Of a stretch of 5,282 nt of DNA, positions 1 to 5,282 are shown piece after piece (positions within the stretch are counted from its first letter, which is position 1; each line of letters starts with the position of its first letter). The notes under the pieces are model-generated. The model saw nothing but the letters and a program-made list of their open reading frames with translations. It had not been told where the DNA came from and ran no database searches. The stretch covers positions 1-5,282 of the forward strand of contig JAUWZH010000190.1 in NCBI GenBank assembly GCA_030615435.1, read 5' to 3'. Source of the DNA: Candidatus Brocadiaceae bacterium (lineage in GTDB: Bacteria > Planctomycetota > Brocadiia > SM23-32). Made by a program: the position numbers and the translations under genes.

Positions 1-422
1 CGGTGCTGCTGAGCGGCGTGCTGCTCGGCGGGGGATACGGGGCATTGAGCCAGGTGTTCTACGTGGGGATCGGGGCGGCGGGCATGCCCTGGTTCAATGG
101 GTTTGCGGGCGGCCAGGCGGTGCTTCTCGGGGTCACCGGGGGCTATCTGGTTGGTTTTGTCCCCGCGGCGGCGCTCATCGGCCTCGTCGCCGACCGGTGC
201 GCGTTCATGCGGCACCCGTTGACGATGAGCGCCGTGATGTTGCCTGCGGTGGGTGTCATCTACCTGCTCGGAGCGCTTCAATACTCCGCCTTCCTGCACA
301 CGGGGTTCCGCAGCACGCTGGCGGGCGCGGTGCTGCCGTTTGTGGCGTGGGACGTGGGCAAGGCGCTCCTGGCGGCCGGTGTGGCGGGGGCCCTCCTGCC
401 GAAAGCCCCTTCGGACAGGTAA
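1..422 (+). CDS. bioY: BioY-family biotin transporter substrate-binding (S) subunit, 5' partial
   Basis: This is the biotin-binding membrane S component of an energy-coupling factor (ECF) transporter, which imports biotin across the cytoplasmic membrane, usually with the EcfT and EcfA1/A2 partners. About 139 residues are visible. The open frame runs off the left edge, so the GTG at position 3 is probably an internal valine, and roughly 50 N-terminal residues are missing compared with a usual BioY of 180-200. The visible part is almost entirely hydrophobic helices. Near residues 24-52 it carries the family signature block: GAAGMPWF, then GG, then VTGGYLVGF (typically GPTGGYLxGF). Near residues 112-125 it has PFVAWDVGKALLAA, matching the conserved PF..xDxxKaxLAA helix. 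The stop is TAA at 420-422, 30 bp before the end of the convergent radical SAM gene. No ecfT, ecfA or biotin synthesis genes are in the window, so whether it works alone or with a shared ECF module cannot be judged. Family assignment is by recognised motifs. Confidence 0.86.
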   Translation, partial: VLLSGVLLGGGYGALSQVFYVGIGAAGMPWFNGFAGGQAVLLGVTGGYLVGFVPAAALIGLVADRCAFMRHPLTMSAVMLPAVGVIYLLGALQYSAFLHTGFRSTLAGAVLPFVAWDVGKALLAAGVAGALLPKAPSDR

Positions 423-452
423 GCGCGGCGCAGAACCGGGGGCGGGGCTGTC

Positions 453-2411
453 TCAGCCGCGTCCCTGACTTCGACAAGCGTGGCGGTCAGCGCGGCCGCC
501 GGACGGTGTGGACTGCGTTGCTTCCGGATGTGGGGCCTCGCCTGACGAATCGCCACCCCCGCACGCGCCGCACCCCTTGCATCCGGCCTCGCGGCAGTCG
601 GGCGTCAACTCGCTCCTGAGGGCTCGTTCGCGCTCCTGCAGCAGGTACTCCTTTTTCACCCCGCAGTCTATGTGATCCCAGGGCAGGACCTCCTCCGGGC
701 TGCGCGCGCGCAGGGGCGAGTTCGGGTCGCTCTGGTCCAGGCGGACGCCGCACTCGCTCAACGCCTCCATCCACCGCTCGAAGCTGAAGTGCTCGTCCCA
801 GGCATCGAACTGCCCGCCGCGTTCCCACACCCGGCGCACGGCGCGGCCCAGCCGCCTGTCCCCGCGTGCAAGCACGGCCTCCACCAGGCAGCGCCGCTCG
901 TCGTGAAACTTGTAGCGGACCCTCCTGCTGCGCGCGTTGCGCCGGATCAAAGCGATTCTCTCCCTCAGTTGCTCCTGCGAGGCCATCGGTTCCCACTGGA
1001 ACGGGGTGTGCGGCTTGGGCACAAATGGCGAGATGGTTACGTTCAGCCGCAGCGGCGATTCTCCCTTGCCTGCGGCGGAATTGCGCACTATCCCCTCGCA
1101 CAGCCCCGGAATGGCGCCGGCGTCCTCTTCGGTCTCCGTGGGGAGCCCGATCATGAAGTAGAGCTTCACCAGGCGCCATCCCTGCCGGGCGGCGGCGCGC
1201 GTTCCCTCGAAGAGTTCCTCGTTGGAGACGTCCTTGTTGATCACGGCGCGCAGGCGCTCCGTGGCCACTTCGGGCGCAAGCGTCAGGCCGCTCTTGCGCA
1301 CGCTGCTCAGAGGCCCCACGAGGCATCTGAGCTGCTCCGTGATGCGGAGGCTCGGCAGGGAAACGTTGACCTTCAGAGGGTCCAGGTAAGCCGTGATGCG
1401 CTCCAGCAGTTCCTCCAGATCGGGGTAGTCGCTGGAGGAGAGTGAGGCGAGTGCAATCTCGTTGTGCCCGGTGGCCCCGTAAGAGGCGCGGGCAAGCTCA
1501 CAGAGCCTGTCCACCGAGCGGTGTCGCGTCGGCCGGGCGATCATCCCCGCCTGACAGAACCGGCAGCCGCGCGTGCACCCCCGCATGATCTCAAGGGTTA
1601 TCCTGTCGTGGACCGCCTCAACTAAGGGAACGATGGGGGCTTCCGGGAAAGGGGCCTCGTTTAGATCACGGACTCTGGCGGCGCGGATTCTTTCCGGGAG
1701 ACCCTTCTGCACGGGACGAATGCCCCGCAGCGAGCCGTCCCCGGCGTACTGCGCCTCGTAGAATGCCGGCGCGTAAAGCCCGGGGATGGACCGCGCGGCC
1801 CGCAGGATCATCTCCTCGCGCGGCGCCCCTTCGGCCTTCAAGGCCCGCAGCAGCCCCAGGAACTCAACTATCGTATCCTCGCCGTCGCCCACAAAGAACA
1901 GGTCAATGAACCGGGCCATCGGTTCGGGCGCCATCGCCCCGGGCCCGCCCGCGATCACGATCGGATCGTCTTGCCCCCTGAGGGCGCTCTCGAGGGGGAT
2001 GCCCCCCAGGTCCAGCATCGTCAGGACGTTCGTGTAGAGCAGCTCGCTCTGCAAGCTGAACCCGACCACGTCGAAGCACTTCACCGGCCGGTAGCTCTCG
2101 AGCACGTGGAGCGGAATCCCATGCTCTCGCATCCGGCGCTGCATGTCCGGCAGGGGAACGTAGGCGCGCTGGGCGAGCGCCCAGTCCAGAGAGTTCACGA
2201 TGCTGTAGAGGATCTGATACCCCAGGTGCGCCATCCCCACCGTATAAAGGTCGGGGAAGCAGAGCGCCAGTGAGACATCCACCGTGTCAGGGTCCTTGCG
2301 GACGCTGTTGACCTCGCCCCCGACATACTGGCCGGGCTGTTCCACGTCGGGCAGGATGTGGCGGTCCAGCACGGCGTGTATCCGCTGTGGATCGGTGATG
2401 GTCTCGCTCAT
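453..2411 (-). CDS. B12-binding-domain radical SAM protein (TIGR03960-like), unfused form
   Basis: This 652-residue protein is a member of the uncharacterised radical SAM family often annotated TIGR03960. Its reaction is unknown, and it should be cytoplasmic. The N-terminal domain (about residues 25-240) resembles a B12-binding fold, with the family block FPDLYTVGMAHLGYQILY (53-70) and GGPGAMAPEP (155-164). The classic DxHxxG cobalamin motif is not evident. The radical SAM core (about 268-500) has the CxxxCxxC 4Fe-4S motif at C279, C283 and C286 (GCTRGCRFC), then KLYFMIGLPTET (416-427). The C-terminal region (about 500-600) ends with a cysteine cluster, C606, C611, C614 and C617 (DCREAGCKGCGAC), typical of the family and perhaps metal-binding. 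The last 34 residues are polar and look unconserved. The ATG at 2411 is chosen because the family homology (ILPDVEQPGQYVGGE) starts near residue 19. No strong Shine-Dalgarno is seen. In many bacteria this protein is fused to, or followed by, a DUF2344 protein near rne/rng and rplU-rpmA. Here bioY follows instead, in the convergent direction. Confidence 0.92.
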   Translation of the reverse strand: MSETITDPQRIHAVLDRHILPDVEQPGQYVGGEVNSVRKDPDTVDVSLALCFPDLYTVGMAHLGYQILYSIVNSLDWALAQRAYVPLPDMQRRMREHGIPLHVLESYRPVKCFDVVGFSLQSELLYTNVLTMLDLGGIPLESALRGQDDPIVIAGGPGAMAPEPMARFIDLFFVGDGEDTIVEFLGLLRALKAEGAPREEMILRAARSIPGLYAPAFYEAQYAGDGSLRGIRPVQKGLPERIRAARVRDLNEAPFPEAPIVPLVEAVHDRITLEIMRGCTRGCRFCQAGMIARPTRHRSVDRLCELARASYGATGHNEIALASLSSSDYPDLEELLERITAYLDPLKVNVSLPSLRITEQLRCLVGPLSSVRKSGLTLAPEVATERLRAVINKDVSNEELFEGTRAAARQGWRLVKLYFMIGLPTETEEDAGAIPGLCEGIVRNSAAGKGESPLRLNVTISPFVPKPHTPFQWEPMASQEQLRERIALIRRNARSRRVRYKFHDERRCLVEAVLARGDRRLGRAVRRVWERGGQFDAWDEHFSFERWMEALSECGVRLDQSDPNSPLRARSPEEVLPWDHIDCGVKKEYLLQERERALRSELTPDCREAGCKGCGACGGGDSSGEAPHPEATQSTPSGGRADRHACRSQGRG

Positions 2412-2517
2412 GACCAGCCGGCGACCTGGGGCAATCGGAAAGCGTCCGGGGCGTGGGCCTCGATGCCCTCACGCGACGCAAACCCCAGACGAATCAAGAA
2501 TTGCGGAGAGGGCAGAG

Positions 2518-2546
2518 ACTCTACCAGAACGTGCCGGGCGAGTCAA
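2518..2546 (-). promoter_or_regulatory. Predicted sigma-70-type promoter for the radical SAM gene
   Basis: Read on the - strand there is a -35 box TTGACT (2541-2546, 5 of 6 to TTGACA). An exact 17-bp spacer follows, then a -10 box TAGAGT (2518-2523, 4 of 6 to TATAAT). Transcription would start near 2511, giving a leader of about 100 nt before the ATG at 2411. The leader is too short for a full cobalamin or SAM riboswitch, and none is apparent. The -35 box lies in the loop of a short inverted repeat, CCGGG (2534-2538) and CCCGG (2548-2552). This is a consensus match by eye, with no experimental support. Confidence 0.45.
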
Positions 2547-2638
2547 ACCCGGGGCCCCTGCCCGTTGAGATGACGTTCCGGCTGCGACAGAGGCGCTCCG
2601 CGAAGGTGTGGCGCCTGGGAGCAGGTTTCCCTCCCGCG

Positions 2639-2666
2639 TTGCCTTCCCCGTCATCGGGGCTATAAT
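2639..2666 (+). promoter_or_regulatory. Predicted sigma-70-type promoter for the zinc-ribbon/GHMP-like pair
   Basis: A perfect -10 hexamer TATAAT (2661-2666) stands out in very GC-rich DNA. It is preceded after 16 bp by TTGCCT (2639-2644, 4 of 6 to TTGACA). The start site would fall near 2673, leaving only about 14 nt before the ATG at 2687, with GGCGGA (2676-2681) as a weak ribosome binding site. The spacer contains a perfect 5-bp inverted repeat with a 4-nt loop, CCCCGTCATCGGGG (2646-2659), a possible operator. The TAA inside the -10 box (2663-2665) is in frame with the gene and closes any longer upstream reading frame. Confidence 0.55.
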
Positions 2667-2686
2667 AGGCACGTCGGCGGAAACTC

Positions 2687-3277
2687 ATGGCACGTGAAAC
2701 ATCACAGAGCGGTGCGGTCCGGCTGAAGTGCATCTGCGGGGAGGCGCTTTGCCTTGACCCCGAGCTTCTTGGGCGGGCATTTCGATGCCCTCACTGCGGG
2801 CGTTACCTGCACGTCGGGCTTCAGTTCGTGCTGATGGAGTCGGGACTCGCGCCCAACCTGACCGCGCTGTGCACCTGCGGGCGATTCATCGTGGAGAAAC
2901 CGGGCAGGGCGGGCAAGACGGTGAGGTGCAGGATGTGCGGTCGGCGGGTGGTCTTGCCCAAACCCGTGGAGCGGCCCGGAGCCGAGAGCGTGATCCGCGT
3001 CTCCCCGAAGGCCCTGGAAAGGCAGTTGAAGCGCCTTCGGGGCGAACACCAGGGTCCTCGACTGCGGGGACAGGCCGCCCTGCTGCAACGCGCCGGGCTT
3101 CGGGGGCGAATCAACCTGCGCCCGGGCCAGGAGGTCTGTGTCAACCCCGACTGCGGCCTTCCCCTGCCGCTCGGCGCCAACGTGTGCTCCCGGTGCGGCG
3201 TCAACGTCAAGACGGGCGTTCGCTACGAGGGCGTCGGCCCGGAGCGCGATCCCAAGGGCAAGTGGAAGCGAATCTGA
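2687..3277 (+). CDS. Triple zinc-ribbon protein of unknown function
   Basis: This 196-residue protein is not recognised as a named family, but three zinc-ribbon motifs are clear. Ribbon 1 is CxC at C15/C17 with CxxC at C34/C37. Ribbon 2 is CxC at C62/C64 with CxxC at C81/C84. The two have identical 19-residue spacing and the same G-x3-R-C-x2-CGR core, so they look like an internal duplication. Ribbon 3 is C151/C156 with C167/C170, followed by VNVKTG. This C-terminal style (two Cys pairs, then N.xTG) is common in small proteins of Planctomycetota and related phyla. Between ribbons 2 and 3, about residues 101-147 are rich in Arg and Lys and could contact nucleic acid or a partner protein. No signal peptide or membrane segment is seen, so it should be cytoplasmic. 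The ATG at 2687 is the first start after an in-frame stop at 2663-2665 and sits just downstream of a good promoter. The GHMP-like gene follows on the same strand after about 64 bp, so co-transcription is likely. A DNA-, RNA- or protein-binding role is inference. Confidence 0.85.
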   Translation: MARETSQSGAVRLKCICGEALCLDPELLGRAFRCPHCGRYLHVGLQFVLMESGLAPNLTALCTCGRFIVEKPGRAGKTVRCRMCGRRVVLPKPVERPGAESVIRVSPKALERQLKRLRGEHQGPRLRGQAALLQRAGLRGRINLRPGQEVCVNPDCGLPLPLGANVCSRCGVNVKTGVRYEGVGPERDPKGKWKRI

Positions 3278-3341
3278 GAGAAAGCCCTTCGGAAGCAGCC
3301 GCGTTCCTCTCGGAGGCCTCTCTCCTGTTCCGTTCTCCGTG

Positions 3342-4481
3342 ATGTGGAATGAGGGGGAGAAATTGCGCGAAATCAGCCTCGACCCACGCGAGTTCAGGCG
3401 GTTCAGCGTTCCGCTCCCCCTGTGCCTTGCCGGGGAGACCCAGTACGCCCTTGGACTCGGCGCCATTGTGTTCGGCGCCCAACTTCGCGTGCGAGCGGAG
3501 GTCACGGAGACCACCGAGGAATGCCAGCTCCGCCTTTGCCCGCAGGATGCCCGGCCGAGTCCGGCCGCCGAGGAGCTGCTGGTTCGCTGGCGCGATGCGC
3601 TCGTCGGGCTCGCCAGACGCGAGGCGGATGAAGCGGCCGGGCTGCACGTAACGCTGGAGCTCGGAGAGGCCGCAGAGTGCTGCCCGCCGGAATTCGTGCT
3701 CGGCAGCCCGGCAGTCGCGGTGACGCTGGTCTGCGTGTTGATGGCGCACAGGACAGAGACGCGCACGGTGTCCGCGGGACAAGTGGCAGCGCTCGCCGGG
3801 GAGCTGCTGGCCGAGCTCTCGGCCCCGCACTACCTGCATCCCGATCGGTTCTACGCCGAGTGCTACGTCTGCGCGCACGGAGGCGCTCTGCACGTGGCCC
3901 CGGGGGCCGAGGCACTCAACGTGCAACTGCTGTTGCCCCCTGAGTCCCTGATTCTGGTCGTCCCTGCCGCAACGGGGCCGGCTGCGGAGCCGGCAGGCTG
4001 GGAAGAACCCCTGCTCAGGGCCCTCCAGAAGACCGACGGCGCAGCCGAGCTCCTCTCGGCGACCGAGGGGGACGTCTCCCCGCTCTTTGAGGCGGCCGCC
4101 GGGAGGCTCAACGAGAGAGAAACGGCGATCCTCTACGGCCTGCTGAGGGTGCGTGGGATGATCAGTGAGCGCCTGGAGATGCTCGGTCAGGCTTTCGCCG
4201 ACCACGACCGCCTGGCAGAGCTCTGCGACGAGGAAAGCGCCATACTGCGGGACTATTTCGCCTTCCCTGCGGGCCCGTTGGTGGAGGTCAGGGACCGGGC
4301 AGTGGAATGCGGCGCTCTCGGGGCGAAGCTGACCTATGCCTTCGGTGGCCGGCCCGCCCTCATCGTCCTCGCCCCCGGCCGCAGGAGCGAGGTGCAGTCC
4401 GCGCTGAAGGAACGCTTCCGCGAGCACTGCGTGCTGCCCGTGGACGTGGATCCGGCGGGGGTGAGAAGCGAGCAGCAGTAA
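3342..4481 (+). CDS. Divergent GHMP-kinase-fold protein (galactokinase-like), probable pseudokinase
   Basis: The protein has 379 residues and no signal peptide, and was recognised only by remote motif resemblance. Residues 22-40 (SVPLPLCLAGETQYALGLG) align with the galactokinase substrate loop APGRxNLIGEHTDYNGG, but the key Arg, His and probably Asp are replaced. Residues 115-133 (PPEFVLGSPAVAVTLVCVL) sit where the ATP-binding PxGxGLxSSAA motif belongs but lack its Gly/Ser pattern. Residues 166-209 (ending HGGALHV ... LLPPESLILVVPA) resemble the galactokinase MDQ...G.ALLID...LP..L.lvi block, without the catalytic Asp in place. Residues 323-345 (CGALGAKLTYAFGG, then ALIVLAP) closely match motif 3, GAxGAKLTGAGfGGcviaL. 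The helical stretch before it (about 258-322) also fits the family. The overall length is near that of galactokinase (about 350-390). The start is uncertain: ATG 3342 (or the adjacent GTG 3339) lacks a close Shine-Dalgarno, whereas TTG 3363 follows GAGGGGGAG and would give 372 residues. A sugar or other small-molecule-binding role without phosphotransfer is inference. It could still be an active, unusual GHMP enzyme. Confidence 0.65.
   Translation: MWNEGEKLREISLDPREFRRFSVPLPLCLAGETQYALGLGAIVFGAQLRVRAEVTETTEECQLRLCPQDARPSPAAEELLVRWRDALVGLARREADEAAGLHVTLELGEAAECCPPEFVLGSPAVAVTLVCVLMAHRTETRTVSAGQVAALAGELLAELSAPHYLHPDRFYAECYVCAHGGALHVAPGAEALNVQLLLPPESLILVVPAATGPAAEPAGWEEPLLRALQKTDGAAELLSATEGDVSPLFEAAAGRLNERETAILYGLLRVRGMISERLEMLGQAFADHDRLAELCDEESAILRDYFAFPAGPLVEVRDRAVECGALGAKLTYAFGGRPALIVLAPGRRSEVQSALKERFREHCVLPVDVDPAGVRSEQQ
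3351..3365 (+). promoter_or_regulatory. Purine-rich ribosome binding site that may select a TTG start
   Basis: GAGGGGGAG (3351-3359) is the only good Shine-Dalgarno-like stretch near the beginning of the GHMP-like gene. The in-frame TTG at 3363-3365 follows it at suitable spacing: 8 nt after GAGG, 3 nt after GGAG. The alternative ATG at 3342 lies upstream of this stretch, and its nearest candidate, GGAGG at 3312-3316, is 25 nt away. The family-like sequence begins near residue 20 of the longer form, so both starts keep it whole. Confidence 0.35.
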
Positions 4482-4636
4482 CGTGCAATGAGAGCGGAGA
4501 ACTGAGCGGCCCTGCGGCACGACCGACATATTGCGTCCTGCCCTCTCCGGCTGAGCCCCACCAGGACAATTCCGCCCTCAGCACGGCAGTGTCGAGGGAT
4601 TTGCCACTGCGCCGCCGATTGGCATGGGGCTCGCGC

Positions 4637-5282
4637 TCATGCCCTCGGATTCACGACCCGGCCCATGAACAGGATGCTGCCGGAGCGACGGTCGCGGATC
4701 AGGAACAGGAACGGATGGTCGGCACGGAAGATCACATGAGGCTCCGGCCCATCAAGCCACTCCGCGATAACGGCGGTGGCAGCGGCCGCCTCAGTGCCTT
4801 CTTCGTTCACGTCCACGAACGCCTTGTGAATGACCTTCGAAATGAACAGGTCCTTCTTTCCGTTCATCCCCGAGAAGTCCGCACGTCCCAGCACGAACGC
4901 GTCCGTCATGCCCATGGCGCTGAGGGTCTTGGCCAGTTCAAACCTGGAGGTCATCTTGAACCTCGGCAGGTAGACCCTCACCTCGCACTTGCGGAGTGCC
5001 GCCAGCCATTTCGTCAGGTTCTCGGCCGTCAGCGACTTCTCGAACTCCGCCAGCCCGTCCACGTCCTTGGGAAGTAAGATGACCATAGAGAGCTCATCCC
5101 CGACGTATGGTATCTCCAGCGCCTGAAAAGCCTCTGTCTCCACGTAACCGAAGTCTTCAGTCTGGCGCATCATCGGGACATCGAGCTTCTCCCCGTTCGC
5201 CAGCGTGAAAGGGGCGTCCCGCGTCCGCTCCTCCTTGAACTGTGAAGCCCATTTGCCCTTGAAGTAGATGGCGTTGGTCAGC
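4637..5282 (-). CDS. Serpin (serine protease inhibitor family I4), C-terminal half
   Basis: The visible 214 residues are the C-terminal half of a serpin. The frame continues through the right edge, so the missing N-terminal half, and any signal or lipoprotein peptide, lies outside. Landmarks in order are LTNAIYFKGKW (visible residues 1-11, strand 3A), the PMMRQ block (36-40), LSMVILLPKD (64-73), VYLPRFKMTSRFEL (103-116), LSAMGMTDAF (120-129), ISKVIHKAFVDVNEEGTEAA (147-166) and ADHPFLFLIRD...ILFMGRVVNP at the end. The hinge EEGTEAAAATAV matches the P17-P6 consensus of inhibitory serpins, with small residues at P12-P9. From the hinge Gly to the conserved Phe before the ADHPF block the loop is 24 residues, the length I count for antithrombin. 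Aligned without gaps, this places P1 at Leu and P1' at Asp (EWL/DGP; P1 codon 4754-4756). Such serpins trap target serine or cysteine proteases by forming an irreversible complex. The stop is TGA on the - strand at 4637-4639. It faces the GHMP-like gene convergently and no protease gene is in view. Confidence 0.96.
   Translation of the reverse strand, partial: LTNAIYFKGKWASQFKEERTRDAPFTLANGEKLDVPMMRQTEDFGYVETEAFQALEIPYVGDELSMVILLPKDVDGLAEFEKSLTAENLTKWLAALRKCEVRVYLPRFKMTSRFELAKTLSAMGMTDAFVLGRADFSGMNGKKDLFISKVIHKAFVDVNEEGTEAAAATAVIAEWLDGPEPHVIFRADHPFLFLIRDRRSGSILFMGRVVNPRA

Noticed and set aside
446..458. Short hairpin GGCTG-TCT-CAGCC between bioY and the radical SAM gene, considered as a terminator
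   Set aside because: It has only 5 bp, no T-run follows, and it overlaps the stop codon of the radical SAM gene.
2510..2563. tRNA-like or structured RNA: GGGCAG pairs with CTGCCC around an inner CCGGG/CCCGG stem
   Set aside because: The sequence inside does not fit a T-arm (no GTTCRA loop of 7 nt) or an anticodon arm. It overlaps the predicted promoter of the radical SAM gene instead.
2591..2616. Inverted repeat AGGCGC / GCGCCT with a 14-nt gap upstream of the zinc-ribbon promoter
   Set aside because: Six-base arms in such GC-rich DNA are expected by chance, and the position relative to the -35 box gives no extra support.
2453..2665. A 70-codon + strand frame in the divergent intergenic region
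   Set aside because: It crosses both predicted promoters, has no recognisable motif, and ends inside the TATAAT box.
3138..3341. Upstream extension of the GHMP-like frame into the zinc-ribbon gene
   Set aside because: The added 68 residues are low-complexity and overlap the third zinc ribbon in another frame. No ribosome binding site supports the early ATG.
2702..3766. A 354-codon open frame on the - strand opposite the zinc-ribbon gene
   Set aside because: It is low-complexity (Ser/Ala/Arg-rich) and lies antisense to the well-supported zinc-ribbon motifs and the start of the GHMP-like gene.
3207..4529. A 440-codon open frame on the - strand opposite the GHMP-like gene
   Set aside because: Its translation is rich in Arg, Gly and His with no domain-like pattern. 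It is what G/C-ending codons on the + strand produce in the antisense frame, while the + strand frame has a family-like motif order.
4584..4610. Hairpin GCAGTG / CACTGC with a 13-nt loop between the convergent GHMP-like and serpin genes, considered as a terminator
   Set aside because: There is no T-run after it in either direction, the loop is large and the stem is short. The rest of the 155-bp gap shows nothing recognisable.

Overview
This is a GC-rich bacterial window with strong G/C preference at third codon positions, which explains the many long overlapping open frames on both strands. It holds five genes, two of them cut by the window edges. No RNA genes, insertion sequences, CRISPR arrays or phage genes are visible. 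The mix of a serpin, a protein with planctomycete-style zinc ribbons and a stand-alone radical SAM protein of the TIGR03960 type suggests an environmental lineage such as the Planctomycetota, Armatimonadota, Lentisphaerota or similar candidate phyla. That placement is inference from gene style only.

Layout, left to right. (1) The C-terminal part of bioY, the biotin-binding membrane subunit of an ECF transporter, on the + strand (to 422). (2) Convergent to it, 453-2411 on the - strand, a 652-residue radical SAM protein with an N-terminal B12-binding-like domain and a C-terminal cysteine cluster. (3) A 275-bp divergent intergenic region (2412-2686) with a good sigma-70-type promoter candidate in each direction. 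(4) On the + strand, a 196-residue protein with three zinc ribbons (2687-3277). It is followed after about 64 bp by a 379-residue protein (3342-4481) that I read as a very divergent GHMP-kinase-fold protein with its usual catalytic and ATP-loop residues altered. (5) After a 155-bp convergent gap, the C-terminal half of a serpin on the - strand (4637 to the right edge), with an intact inhibitory-type hinge and reactive centre loop.

The genes do not form one obvious pathway. The zinc-ribbon gene and the GHMP-like gene are the only pair likely to be co-transcribed, from the promoter near 2639-2666. The most interesting item is the GHMP-like gene, a candidate pseudokinase or repurposed sugar-kinase fold paired with a zinc-ribbon protein. 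The serpin's reactive loop and the radical SAM gene's lack of its usual DUF2344 neighbour also deserve a look.
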